A DNA stretch of 31,581 bases, taken from Raineya sp964654605 (GTDB taxonomy: Bacteria > Bacteroidota > Bacteroidia > Cytophagales > Thermonemataceae). The stretch's first letter is position 1. Each line of letters starts with the position of its first letter. Positions 6,583 through 14,328 of the stretch are shown here, in pieces. The position numbers were made by a program, and so were the translations under genes. The stretch lies in contig CAZZLW010000086.1 in the NCBI GenBank assembly GCA_964654605.1, positions 1 through 31,581 on the forward strand, read 5' to 3'. The notes below the pieces were generated by a model, which was given only the letters and a program-made list of their open reading frames with translations, made no database searches and was not told the origin of the DNA.

Positions 6583-9500
6583 TTACTGCGTAGCTTCTGC
6601 TTCTTTGGATTTCTTTTTCTTGCGGTCTTTCTTTTTCTTTTTACCTTTTTGAGCTTCGGCTTCTGCTTTGGCTTTTTCAGCTTCCAAGCGAGCTTTTTCG
6701 GCTTCTGCTTTGGCTTTTTCAGCTTCCAAGCGAGCCTTCTCGGCTTCTGCTTTGGCTAAATCTTCTACCAAAACTTTGCCATTTACATCTAATTCTGTAA
6801 TCTGATAGCCCAAACGCATAAGTCCTTTGCCAACAACATTTTTATCACCTACCACTACAATAGCCATATTGTTGTAGGGCAAATATTTTTTAGCCAAAGC
6901 ATCAATTTCCGCTTTGCTGATGTTTTTCAAGATTTCATTCTGCTTTTCGGTGAAGTTAGTAGGCAGATTGTAAGTGAGAATGCGATTCAAGAAAGCGGCT
7001 TTTTGAAAAGAAGTTTCATAACGCAAAGCCTCTGATTGTCCGATAGAAGATTTGGTGAAGGCAAGCTCTTTTTCGGTGATACCATTTTCGGCATAGTTGC
7101 GAATTTCTTTCATAAACTCAAATACGGCACTATCCGTAGCTTGAATTTTGATACCGCCGCTGGCTGTGTATCGCATATCGTAGTCGCCTGCCATAAACGA
7201 AGACCTTGCCCCGTAAGTCCAGCCTTTATCTTCACGCAAATTCAGATTGATACGGCTATTGAAAGCCCCACCTAAAATATAGTTCATCAAACCGATTTTA
7301 TACGATTCGCCCAAAGCATCAAACTTGACAGCAGGCGTTACATAGCCAATACGAATTTCAGATTGAGCAGATTTGGGCTTATCTATCAAATAGATTTGCG
7401 TTTTGGCAATAGGCTGAATAGGTTCAGGAGTATATTTGAAACGGAAACCCTGACGAGCCTCAGGGGTATCATCGGCAGGAGTACCTTTGCCTACTTTACC
7501 CAAGAATGAAAGTTTGGGCAAAATTTCTTTATCGGTAATATCACCTACAACAATCAAATTACCACTTACTTTGCCCGGTTTTAGGTTTGCCATTTCGTGC
7601 AAATAACGAACATCATCAAGCCTGATTTGCTCGTAGCTTTCAATAGTGCCTGCATTATCGTAGGCTCTGATTTCTTTGAAGCCGTGCAAAAGTTTGCCAT
7701 ATACGTCAGAGGCAATGAAAGTAGCTTGTGTTTGGCGATTTTTGAGAGCTTGTAGGTTTTGCTTCTTGATACGCTCAAAATCTTCGTTAGTAAATTTGGA
7801 GCGATAAAGACGCTCTTCAAAAAGTTTGAGGGTTTTGTCCAAATTCTTTTTGAGGCATTGTACTCTGAACTCTAATCCTTCATCATTCACACTTACCGAA
7901 ATAGAGCTACCGAGTTTTTCAAGCTCTTGGGTAAATTGTTCGGCGGTGTAGTTTTCTGTGCCTTCGTTCATCATATCTTCCAAAAGGTCGGCGGTGCCTG
8001 CTTTTTCAGGATACAAATTCAGATGACCACCTTTTTTCAGACTTAAAAGCAAAGTAACCGTAGGAATTTCGTTGTTTTGCGTTCCTAGAATTTGAATACC
8101 GCTATTGAGTTCAGAACGCCATACTTTGGGAACTTTTACCACAGGATTAGGACCAGGGGCGGGCTTTTTGCTTCTATCAAAATTATCTTTGGCTTTGTTG
8201 TATTTCAAACCCGCATAGCCGTAGTCGGGAGCTACATAACCCGATTTATCAATGGTATAATTATCTTCTGCGGCAATCAGATTGCGTTGTCCTTTGGGGT
8301 AATAGCTCAAAATAACAGCGGGTTTGCCCTTGATGTATTGGTTATAGACACGCACAACGTCCTCTTTTTTCAGGCTACGAAGTCTTTTGAGTTCTTCTGT
8401 AATGTAATTGGCGTTGCCTGTGAAGGTCTGATAAGCCGCCAGCAAACTTGCTTTTCCTGAAACACTGGAAAGACGATTGATGAAATTTGCTTCACGTTGA
8501 GCCACAAATTTTTTAATATCATCATCTGTTACACCTCTTTTTTCAAAATCGGCAATAGCCTCGCGAAGCATTTTTTCCATTTCGGCTAAATTTTTTCCTT
8601 GTGAAGGCACAACTTGGAAAAAGAATTCGCCTGAAAGTTCGCTACCATTATTGAATGAGGCGGCTTGTAGAGCTTGTTGAGTTTTTACCATTTTTTGGTA
8701 AAGGATAGAGTTTTTTCCTTGTCCAAGAATTTCTGCTAAGCAATCCAAAGCAGTTTCATCGGCAGAACGGGCTTGGGGTACAGGGAAAACCATTGCCAAA
8801 AGAGGAAGGCGAATGTAGTTATCTTCAAAAGAAACGTAGCGGTCTTTTTCCAATTTGGCAAGCATAGGAGCCATATTTTTAACTTCGGGTCCGCGAGGAA
8901 TAGGTCCGAAGTATTTTTCTACAAGTTTTACAACCTCTTTGGGATTTACATCACCTGCTACGGTCAGAACGGCATTGTTGGGTCCATACCAACGCAAAAA
9001 GAAGTTTTTTAGGTCATTTACATCAACTCTATCCAAATCTTCTACATAACCGATAGTAAGCCAAGAGTAAGGGTGTCCGTAGGGGTATAAGTTTTTGGCA
9101 ACGTTTTCTTGCACCAAGCCATAAGGGCGGTTGTCGTAGTTTTGCCCACGTTCATTTTTTACGGTTGCTCTTTGTACTTCAAATTTTTTCTGTGTAACGG
9201 CATCAAGCAAGAATCCCATACGGTCGGCTTCCAGCCAAAGAGCAATTTCTAACTGATTGGCAGGCAAGGTTTCAAAGTAATTGGTGCGGTCGCGGTTGGT
9301 AGTACCATTGAGCGTTCCACCTGCTTCGGTAACGATTTTGAAATGCTCTTCATCGGCTACATTATCCGAACCTTGGAACATCATATGCTCAAAGAAATGG
9401 GCAAAACCCGATTTGTTGATTTCTTCGCGTGCCGAACCCACGTGGTAGGTAACATCTACGTGTACAATGGGGTCGGAATGGTCTTCGTGAATGATGAGCG

Positions 9501-9648
9501 TAAGCCCATTGGGCAAAACATACTTTTCGTAGGGAATTACAATTTCATTCCCCTTCTTGGTTACTTTCTGCACCAATTTGGCTTGTCCCATAGCCCAAAA
9601 AGCCACAAGCAAACCTAACGCAGAGAAAATAAGTTTTTTGTGTAGCAT
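6583..9648 (-). CDS. Secreted M16 family zinc metallopeptidase (pitrilysin/insulinase type) with charged repeat tail
   Basis: This 1021-residue periplasmic or outer-membrane-facing peptidase is built of two M16 units in tandem. A signal peptide spans about residues 1-22 (MLHKKLIFSALGLLVAFWAM GQA). The inverted zinc motif H84-F-F-E87-H88 and the third ligand E166 (VKNERGQN) are in the first unit, so that one is catalytic. The second unit (from about 510, WRSELNSGIQILGTQN) keeps the fold, including the R-x-x-x-GWTYGA-like EDKGWTYGARS segment, but has no HxxEH and probably serves substrate binding. After the M16 fold ends, about residue 955, comes a tail of 14-residue AEKARLEAEKAKAE repeats, then a lysine-rich run and EAEATQ. 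That tail is unusual for the family. It is a single gene with its own promoter and terminator. Confidence 0.93.
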   Translation of the reverse strand: MLHKKLIFSALGLLVAFWAMGQAKLVQKVTKKGNEIVIPYEKYVLPNGLTLIIHEDHSDPIVHVDVTYHVGSAREEINKSGFAHFFEHMMFQGSDNVADEEHFKIVTEAGGTLNGTTNRDRTNYFETLPANQLEIALWLEADRMGFLLDAVTQKKFEVQRATVKNERGQNYDNRPYGLVQENVAKNLYPYGHPYSWLTIGYVEDLDRVDVNDLKNFFLRWYGPNNAVLTVAGDVNPKEVVKLVEKYFGPIPRGPEVKNMAPMLAKLEKDRYVSFEDNYIRLPLLAMVFPVPQARSADETALDCLAEILGQGKNSILYQKMVKTQQALQAASFNNGSELSGEFFFQVVPSQGKNLAEMEKMLREAIADFEKRGVTDDDIKKFVAQREANFINRLSSVSGKASLLAAYQTFTGNANYITEELKRLRSLKKEDVVRVYNQYIKGKPAVILSYYPKGQRNLIAAEDNYTIDKSGYVAPDYGYAGLKYNKAKDNFDRSKKPAPGPNPVVKVPKVWRSELNSGIQILGTQNNEIPTVTLLLSLKKGGHLNLYPEKAGTADLLEDMMNEGTENYTAEQFTQELEKLGSSISVSVNDEGLEFRVQCLKKNLDKTLKLFEERLYRSKFTNEDFERIKKQNLQALKNRQTQATFIASDVYGKLLHGFKEIRAYDNAGTIESYEQIRLDDVRYLHEMANLKPGKVSGNLIVVGDITDKEILPKLSFLGKVGKGTPADDTPEARQGFRFKYTPEPIQPIAKTQIYLIDKPKSAQSEIRIGYVTPAVKFDALGESYKIGLMNYILGGAFNSRINLNLREDKGWTYGARSSFMAGDYDMRYTASGGIKIQATDSAVFEFMKEIRNYAENGITEKELAFTKSSIGQSEALRYETSFQKAAFLNRILTYNLPTNFTEKQNEILKNISKAEIDALAKKYLPYNNMAIVVVGDKNVVGKGLMRLGYQITELDVNGKVLVEDLAKAEAEKARLEAEKAKAEAEKARLEAEKAKAEAEAQKGKKKKKDRKKKKSKEAEATQ
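6661..6757 (-). repeat. 42-base tandem repeat encoding the AEKARLEAEKAKAE tail
   Basis: Two full 42-base units (6661-6702 and 6703-6744) differ at two positions, and a partial third (6745-6757) follows. They lie in frame in the M16 peptidase tail and encode 14-residue Ala/Glu/Lys repeats predicted to form one long charged helix. Confidence 0.85.
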
Positions 9649-9685
9649 AAAATTAGATTTTGAGTTTTAGTTTAGAAAACGTTTG

Positions 9686-9693
9686 CAAAGCTA
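9686..9693 (-). promoter_or_regulatory. Candidate sigma-A -7 element for the M16 peptidase
   Basis: Read on the minus strand, TAGCTTTG matches TAnnTTTG exactly. It lies 37 bases before the ATG at 9648. The -33 side is AT-rich without a clear TTG. Confidence 0.5.
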
Positions 9694-9706
9694 AAAAATT
9701 ATTGCT

Positions 9707-9749
9707 AAAATGTAATTTTTTCACTGAAAAATACATTTTACGTAAAATG
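9707..9749. repeat. Overlapping inverted repeats in a divergent intergenic region
   Basis: AAAATGTA (9707-9714) can pair with TACATTTT (9732-9739), extended by an imperfect TTTTTTCA/TGAAAAA stem. The same TACATTTT arm is also half of a perfect 16-base palindrome, CATTTTACGTAAAATG (9734-9749). The two structures exclude each other. A regulator-binding site or a weak leader structure are both possible. Confidence 0.6.
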
Positions 9750-9826
9750 CTATCAATGATAAGCAAGGTTCAAAAACTAAACAAAATATTTCATTGTCCT
9801 TTTTCCTGACCGCTTGTTTCTGAAAT

Positions 9827-11077
9827 ATGCTGAAAATCGCTTATTTTTGGCTTTTTTGTATAAGTTTCTCTGCTTTTGCCCAAGAGCCAAGCAGTGGTTT
9901 CAAGTTTGCCAAACCCAACCGAAAATTTACACGGATTTCTTTTCAACTTGCCAATAATCTCATTATTGTACCTTTATTTCTCAATGAAAAGACTGATACG
10001 CTGAATTTTGTTGTTGATACAGGGGTAGGGACGAGTATTTTTATTGATAGCACCTTTTTGCAGATAATGCAAGCCGATACCACAAACTTGCGAAAAGTTG
10101 TTGTAAAAGGAGGAGGTATCGGAGAGGTGATTAGGAGCTATCTTGTACCCAAACAACATTTGCAAATAGGAGCTTTGGTTGCCCCTCAGCAAAGTGTTTT
10201 GGTTTGCTCACAAACCTTGCACTATATTTCCGAATATGCGGGCATACGCATACACGGCATTGTAGGCTATGACTTTTTCAAAAATTTAGTGGTAAAAATT
10301 GATTATATCAGAAAAGAATTGCTCATCTACGAGCCGCAATATTTTACAGAAAAAATTTTACCTAAATACAAACCTTCACACGTGCATAGAATTACTCTGC
10401 AACGTCAGAAGCCTTATATTTGGGCTTCTTATGTGAATGAACGCAACGATACCATTCCTTTACGCTTACTGATTGATACAGGGGCAGGACATTCGGTGTC
10501 TTTGGATATTGGCTCGCGAAGGGGCATTGAGCTTCCTCAAAAGCATATTCAGAGCAATTTGGGGGTGGCAGTCAATGGCATAGTGTTGGGCAAAATTGCC
10601 CGAATTAAGCAGTTTCAGATAGGTAAATTTGTTTGGCTCAATGTACTGACTACCTTTCCTGATAGCTCATTGATAGCTTTTCGCGACGAAGGTGTAAGTC
10701 GGAATGGTAGTATCGGAATGGGAATTTTGGAGCGTTTTGATATAATACTCAACTACCCACAACAACTCTGCATATTTCAGCCCAATCTGAAATATAATAA
10801 GGGCTTTGATATGGGATTTTCGGGTTTGGAGCTAATTTCACAAGGAAAATCTTACCGAGAATACAAAATTATCGCTATACACCCCCTTTCAGAAGCCTAT
10901 AAAGCGGGTTTGCAGATAGGTGATGAAATTTTGGCTATCAATAATCATTTTACTTCCTTACTGAATATTTCGCAGGTCTATGAACTTTTGGATACCAAAG
11001 AGCAAACCCTCAATCTACTTATCCGCCGAGGAGGCAAATTACAGGTAATTGCTTTCAAAACCAAACGCATTATTTAA
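9827..11077 (+). CDS. Secreted two-lobed retropepsin-like aspartic protease with C-terminal PDZ domain
   Basis: This is a 416-residue exported protein. A signal peptide covers residues 1-18 (MLKIAYFWLFCISFSAFA, then QEP). Two complete retropepsin-type modules follow. The first has D64-T-G-V-G-T-S and the matching hydrophobic-glycine motif HGIVGYDFF (about 143-151). The second has D217-T-G-A-G-H-S and GSIGMGILERFDIILNY (about 292-308). Each thus carries its own catalytic Asp, so one chain could form the active site that retroviral proteases build from two. A PDZ domain (about 335-416; HPLSEAYKAGLQIGDEILAINNH) ends the protein and probably recruits substrates. Members with DTG motifs plus PDZ are known in Bacteroidota, with unknown substrates. 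The start is fixed by the signal peptide. It is divergent from the M16 peptidase and a single-gene unit. Confidence 0.88.
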   Translation: MLKIAYFWLFCISFSAFAQEPSSGFKFAKPNRKFTRISFQLANNLIIVPLFLNEKTDTLNFVVDTGVGTSIFIDSTFLQIMQADTTNLRKVVVKGGGIGEVIRSYLVPKQHLQIGALVAPQQSVLVCSQTLHYISEYAGIRIHGIVGYDFFKNLVVKIDYIRKELLIYEPQYFTEKILPKYKPSHVHRITLQRQKPYIWASYVNERNDTIPLRLLIDTGAGHSVSLDIGSRRGIELPQKHIQSNLGVAVNGIVLGKIARIKQFQIGKFVWLNVLTTFPDSSLIAFRDEGVSRNGSIGMGILERFDIILNYPQQLCIFQPNLKYNKGFDMGFSGLELISQGKSYREYKIIAIHPLSEAYKAGLQIGDEILAINNHFTSLLNISQVYELLDTKEQTLNLLIRRGGKLQVIAFKTKRII

Positions 11078-11120
11078 GCAAAAAAGTTTTTACGAAAACC
11101 CCAATAAGTTTTTTGCATTT

Positions 11121-11149
11121 TTGTAAAAAAACTTACAACTTTACATTTC
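11121..11149 (+). promoter_or_regulatory. Candidate sigma-A promoter for the MATE transporter
   Basis: TTG (11121-11123, in a T-run) is followed after 18 bases by TACATTTC (11142-11149), one mismatch from TAnnTTTG. The stretch also holds TGTAAA and TTTACA half-sites resembling those before the XRE pair at 5.8 kb. Confidence 0.45.
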
Positions 11150-11211
11150 TTGTATAGTAAGCAAAAAAATTATTTGCCCCTAAGGCGGTAATACTCAAAC
11201 AATCGCTTTTT

Positions 11212-12579
11212 ATGCGTATTCGTTTTTTTGTTCGTTTGTATTGGCGAGAAATTGTCAAGATGTTGCGGCTGAGTTCGCCCATTATTGTAGCACAAATCAG
11301 CAGTGTGCTAATGGGTGTAACTGATAACATTATGGTAGGAAAACTGCGTGATGATGCTCCTTTGGCGGCGGCGGCAATTGCCAATATCATTTTTATTTTG
11401 GTAGCTTGTTTGGGGATAGGTGTTTTTGCAACGATTTCGCCACTGGTTGCCAAAGCCAAAAGTTCGGGCAGAGGGCAAGAGTGTGGCTTATACCTTTTTG
11501 CAGGAATGAAACTATCTATTAGTTTGGGCTTTTTGCTTACTTTGTTGCTACTATTTATTAGTTGGAACTTCCATTGGTTTGGGCAAAAAGAAAACGTAGA
11601 AAGTTTGGCGAAAAGTTATTTGCAGGTGATAGCTTTTTCAATGTTCCCGATGATGTTTTTTTTGGCTGTAAAGCATTTTAGCGATGGTTTGGGCGTTACG
11701 ATGCCCGCAATGGTGATAACGGTTGTAGGGCTTTTGGTGAATGTTTTTTTCAATTGGGTGCTTATTTATGGCAGATTGGGCTTTGCTGAAATGGGTTTGT
11801 ATGGCTCGGGGCTTTCTACGCTGATTGCAAGGGTAGTTATGGCTTGTTTGATGATAGTGTATGTGTTGGAGTCCAATTTTTTTCTATCTTTTTTGCCAAA
11901 TATTTTAGCGGGCAATTCTACGAAAGTGCAAACTATGCAAATTTTGAAATTGGGTGTTCCGAGTGGTTTGCAGTATTTTTTTGAAACAGGTGTATTTGTA
12001 TTTTGTACGGTAGCTTCGGGTTGGTTGGCGGTGGAAGCTCTTGCCGCTCACGGAATCATTTTGAGCATAGCTACCATTACGTATATGATTGCGGCAGGGG
12101 TTTCATTTGCAGGGGCTATTTCGGTAGGGGGTGCTTTGGGAATTGGCAGTCGTGAGCGGGTGATGCGTTCGGGTATGGCATCTATATTGCTGGTGAGCCT
12201 TTTGATGCTTCTTTGTTCGGTGATTTTGCAGGTTTTTGGCGAAAATATTATTGCACTTTACAAAAACAATAGTCTTGCTGTTATGGAGATAGCCAAGGGC
12301 TTGCTATTTATTTTTATTTTGTATTTGCTTGCTGATGGGGTGCAAGCCGTAGGGGTTGGCATTCTAAGAGGCATTGGCGATGTAAATATTCCGACAATGA
12401 TAACGCTTTTTGCCTATTGGGTAGTAGGTATTCCTGCGAGTTTTTATTTAGGCAAATATACCGATTTAGGTGTAAAAGGAATATGGTTAGGGCTAACTTT
12501 GGGGCTTATTACTTCGGCGGTACTACTTACAGGACGTTTTTTCTATCTTACGCGTAAAGAAAAATTGAAATTTGCGTAA
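11212..12579 (+). CDS. MATE family multidrug efflux transporter (NorM type)
   Basis: This 455-residue inner-membrane protein has about 12 hydrophobic segments in two homologous halves. The family start is clear: W-R-E-I-V-K-M-L-R-L-S-S-P-I-I-V-A-Q, then a first helix with MGVTDNIMVGKL. The second half opens with KLGVPSGLQYFFETGVF, the repeat of the first. MATE proteins export cationic drugs and metabolites in exchange for Na+ or H+; the coupling ion and substrates cannot be told here. The ATG at 11212 gives a normal short cytoplasmic N-terminus. Its stop lies 2 bases from the stop of the convergent Rpn remnant, with no terminator in between. It is a single-gene unit. Confidence 0.93.
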   Translation: MRIRFFVRLYWREIVKMLRLSSPIIVAQISSVLMGVTDNIMVGKLRDDAPLAAAAIANIIFILVACLGIGVFATISPLVAKAKSSGRGQECGLYLFAGMKLSISLGFLLTLLLLFISWNFHWFGQKENVESLAKSYLQVIAFSMFPMMFFLAVKHFSDGLGVTMPAMVITVVGLLVNVFFNWVLIYGRLGFAEMGLYGSGLSTLIARVVMACLMIVYVLESNFFLSFLPNILAGNSTKVQTMQILKLGVPSGLQYFFETGVFVFCTVASGWLAVEALAAHGIILSIATITYMIAAGVSFAGAISVGGALGIGSRERVMRSGMASILLVSLLMLLCSVILQVFGENIIALYKNNSLAVMEIAKGLLFIFILYLLADGVQAVGVGILRGIGDVNIPTMITLFAYWVVGIPASFYLGKYTDLGVKGIWLGLTLGLITSAVLLTGRFFYLTRKEKLKFA

Positions 12580-12581
12580 TT

Positions 12582-12872
12582 TTATTTCATTTGCTTACGA
12601 ATTTGTTGAATTTGCTCAATGGGCAAATTCGTCAATTCGGCAATGAAGTTATCATCAAGTCCCTTTCTGATAGCATTAAGGATAATTTCAGTTTCTCGTT
12701 CCTCAATAGCTGTTTCTAAAACACTTTTCAAATCTCGGTAATAGATAAGGCTTTCTTCGTATTTTTCACGTTGTTCGGGGCTTAAATTGGCAAGTTCTGC
12801 CGTCTGAAAAGCCTCTTCACCAAAAAGTTTTTTGAAGCCAAAATCTGTATAGGGGTTGATGAATTTTGCCAT
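12582..12872 (-). pseudogene. Internally deleted Rpn/PD-(D/E)XK nuclease family transposase
   Basis: This 96-residue frame joins the two ends of a protein that is normally near 280-300 residues. Residues 1-20 (MAKFINPYTDFGFKKLFGEE) are the highly conserved start of Rpn-type (PD-(D/E)XK transposase-like) proteins. Residues from about 21 on (AFQTAELANLSPEQREKYEESLIYYRDLKSVLETA) are their C-terminal part. The entire nuclease core and catalytic residues in between are missing, with no frameshift, so the join near 12810-12815 looks like a clean in-frame deletion. Rpn proteins are recombination-promoting nucleases often present in many copies in Bacteroidota. The product cannot be a nuclease; it may be a dead remnant, or a small protein kept for another reason. 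It still has a start codon and an upstream TAAATTTG element. Confidence 0.8.
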
Positions 12873-12894
12873 TGCTGAATAATTTTTGCAAGAG

Positions 12895-12902
12895 CAAATT
12901 TA
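12895..12902 (-). promoter_or_regulatory. Candidate -7 element for the Rpn remnant
   Basis: TAAATTTG on the minus strand matches TAnnTTTG exactly, 23 bases before the ATG at 12872. It lies beside the mnmE promoter on the other strand, so the two would overlap. Confidence 0.35.
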
Positions 12903-12907
12903 TGATT

Positions 12908-12940
12908 TTTGTGCAATTATTCCTAAACTTTCTAATTTTG
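12908..12940 (+). promoter_or_regulatory. Sigma-A promoter for mnmE
   Basis: TTTG (12908-12911), a 21-base spacer and TAATTTTG (12933-12940) match both Bacteroidota promoter elements. Transcription would begin only a few bases before the ATG at 12953, supporting that start over longer versions of the frame. Confidence 0.6.
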
Positions 12941-12952
12941 CTCCAAAAAACA

Positions 12953-14326
12953 ATGCTCAGGCATACACTTACAGATACGATTGTCGCTCCTGCTACTCCT
13001 GCGGGTGTAGGGGCAATCGCGGTGATTAGAGTTTCAGGCAAAAAAGCCATTGAAATTACCAATGAAATTTTTTCGGGCAAAGATTTAACCCAAGCACCTT
13101 CGCATACTATTCATTTTGGCACTATTCGGGCTGAAAATGGGGAAATCATTGATGAGGTCTTGGTGAGCATTTTCCGAGAACCTCATTCTTTTACCAAAGA
13201 AAATAGCACTGAAATTTCCTGCCACGGCTCGCCTTATATTGTGGAGCAAATCCTCAAATGTTTGCTTGCCAAAGGGGCAAGAATGGCAGAAGCAGGCGAA
13301 TTTACCAAAAGGGCTTTCTTGAATGGCAGATTTGACCTTGCCCAAGCCGAAGCCGTTGCCGATTTGATTGCTTCAGCCTCACAAGCCTCTCATCAAATTG
13401 CAATGAAACAGATGCGAGGTGGTTTTTCACAAAAAATTAAAGAGCTAAAAGCTGAACTCATTCGCTTTGCGGCACTCGTAGAATTAGAGCTTGATTTTGC
13501 CGAAGAAGATGTAGAATTTGCCAACCGAACAGAATTGAAAAGTTTTCTGCAAAATGTTACGCAATACGTAAATGAACTTTTGCAGTCTTTTGCTTGGGGC
13601 AATGTCTTGAAAAATGGTATTCCTACGGCAATTGTGGGTAAGCCTAATGCGGGGAAATCCACACTGCTCAATACGCTTTTGCAAGAAGAAAAAGCGATTG
13701 TTTCGGATATTGCAGGCACTACCCGCGATATTATTGAAGACGAAATCACTTTGGAGGGTATTCATTTCCGTTTCATTGATACAGCGGGTTTGCGTGAAAC
13801 ACAAGATACCATTGAAGCTATTGGCGTAGAGCGTGCCAAGCAAAAAATGCAAGAAGCCTCGCTCATTTTATACCTCATAGATAGCTCTGAAATGAGCGAA
13901 AACCTTGACTTTTTGCAAAAAGAATTGCAAAAACTGCAAAAACCTTATTTTATTTTGTTCAATAAAACGGATAAACTTTCCGCTGAAAAAATTGCTGAGC
14001 TTGAACAAATCCCCAAGGCTTTGTGTATTTCTGCCAAAGAGCAAAAAGGAATAGAAAAACTGAAAAATGCCCTTATTGGGCTTGTGAAGGAGCAAAAAGT
14101 AAGTCATTCGGATATAGTTATCAGCAATGTGAGGCATTATGAGGCACTTGCCAAAACGCAACAATCTCTGCAAAAAGTGCTGATAGATATTGATACGGCA
14201 ATTACAACGGATTTGCTGGCGGCGGATATTCGTGAGGCTATTCGGCATTTGGGCGAAATTATTGGTGAAGTAAGCAGTGAGGATTTACTGGATTATATTT
14301 TTTCAAAATTCTGTATCGGTAAGTAA
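12953..14326 (+). CDS. mnmE: tRNA modification GTPase MnmE
   Basis: This 457-residue GTPase works with MnmG to place the carboxymethylaminomethyl group on wobble uridine 34 of certain tRNAs. Domains in order: an N-terminal tetrahydrofolate-binding domain with the family opening DTIVAPATPAGVGAIAVIRVSG and RAFLNGRFDLAQAEAVADLI; a helical domain; and an inserted G domain (from about 220) with GKPNAGKST, DIAGTTRD, DTAGLRE and NKTD. The essential C-terminal C-I-G-K is the last four residues. The ATG at 12953 (MLRHTLTD) is where family members start; the frame extends to 12866 but runs through the promoter. Length is normal for the family. The epimerase gene begins 2 bases after its stop, so they form one unit. 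Confidence 0.96.
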   Translation: MLRHTLTDTIVAPATPAGVGAIAVIRVSGKKAIEITNEIFSGKDLTQAPSHTIHFGTIRAENGEIIDEVLVSIFREPHSFTKENSTEISCHGSPYIVEQILKCLLAKGARMAEAGEFTKRAFLNGRFDLAQAEAVADLIASASQASHQIAMKQMRGGFSQKIKELKAELIRFAALVELELDFAEEDVEFANRTELKSFLQNVTQYVNELLQSFAWGNVLKNGIPTAIVGKPNAGKSTLLNTLLQEEKAIVSDIAGTTRDIIEDEITLEGIHFRFIDTAGLRETQDTIEAIGVERAKQKMQEASLILYLIDSSEMSENLDFLQKELQKLQKPYFILFNKTDKLSAEKIAELEQIPKALCISAKEQKGIEKLKNALIGLVKEQKVSHSDIVISNVRHYEALAKTQQSLQKVLIDIDTAITTDLLAADIREAIRHLGEIIGEVSSEDLLDYIFSKFCIGK

Positions 14327-14328
14327 TT

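Noticed and set aside
6661..6757. Tandem repeat as a CRISPR-like array
   Set aside because: Units are contiguous, have no spacers, are in frame inside the M16 gene and encode a clear Ala/Glu/Lys helix.
11063..11117. Terminator after the aspartic protease
   Set aside because: GCAAAAAA and TTTTTTGC can pair but only across a loop of about 30 bases and without GC strength; not convincing.
12866..12952. Longer start for mnmE
   Set aside because: The extra 29 residues are not in the family and would run through a good promoter and the divergent gene's control region; the ATG at 12953 matches family starts.
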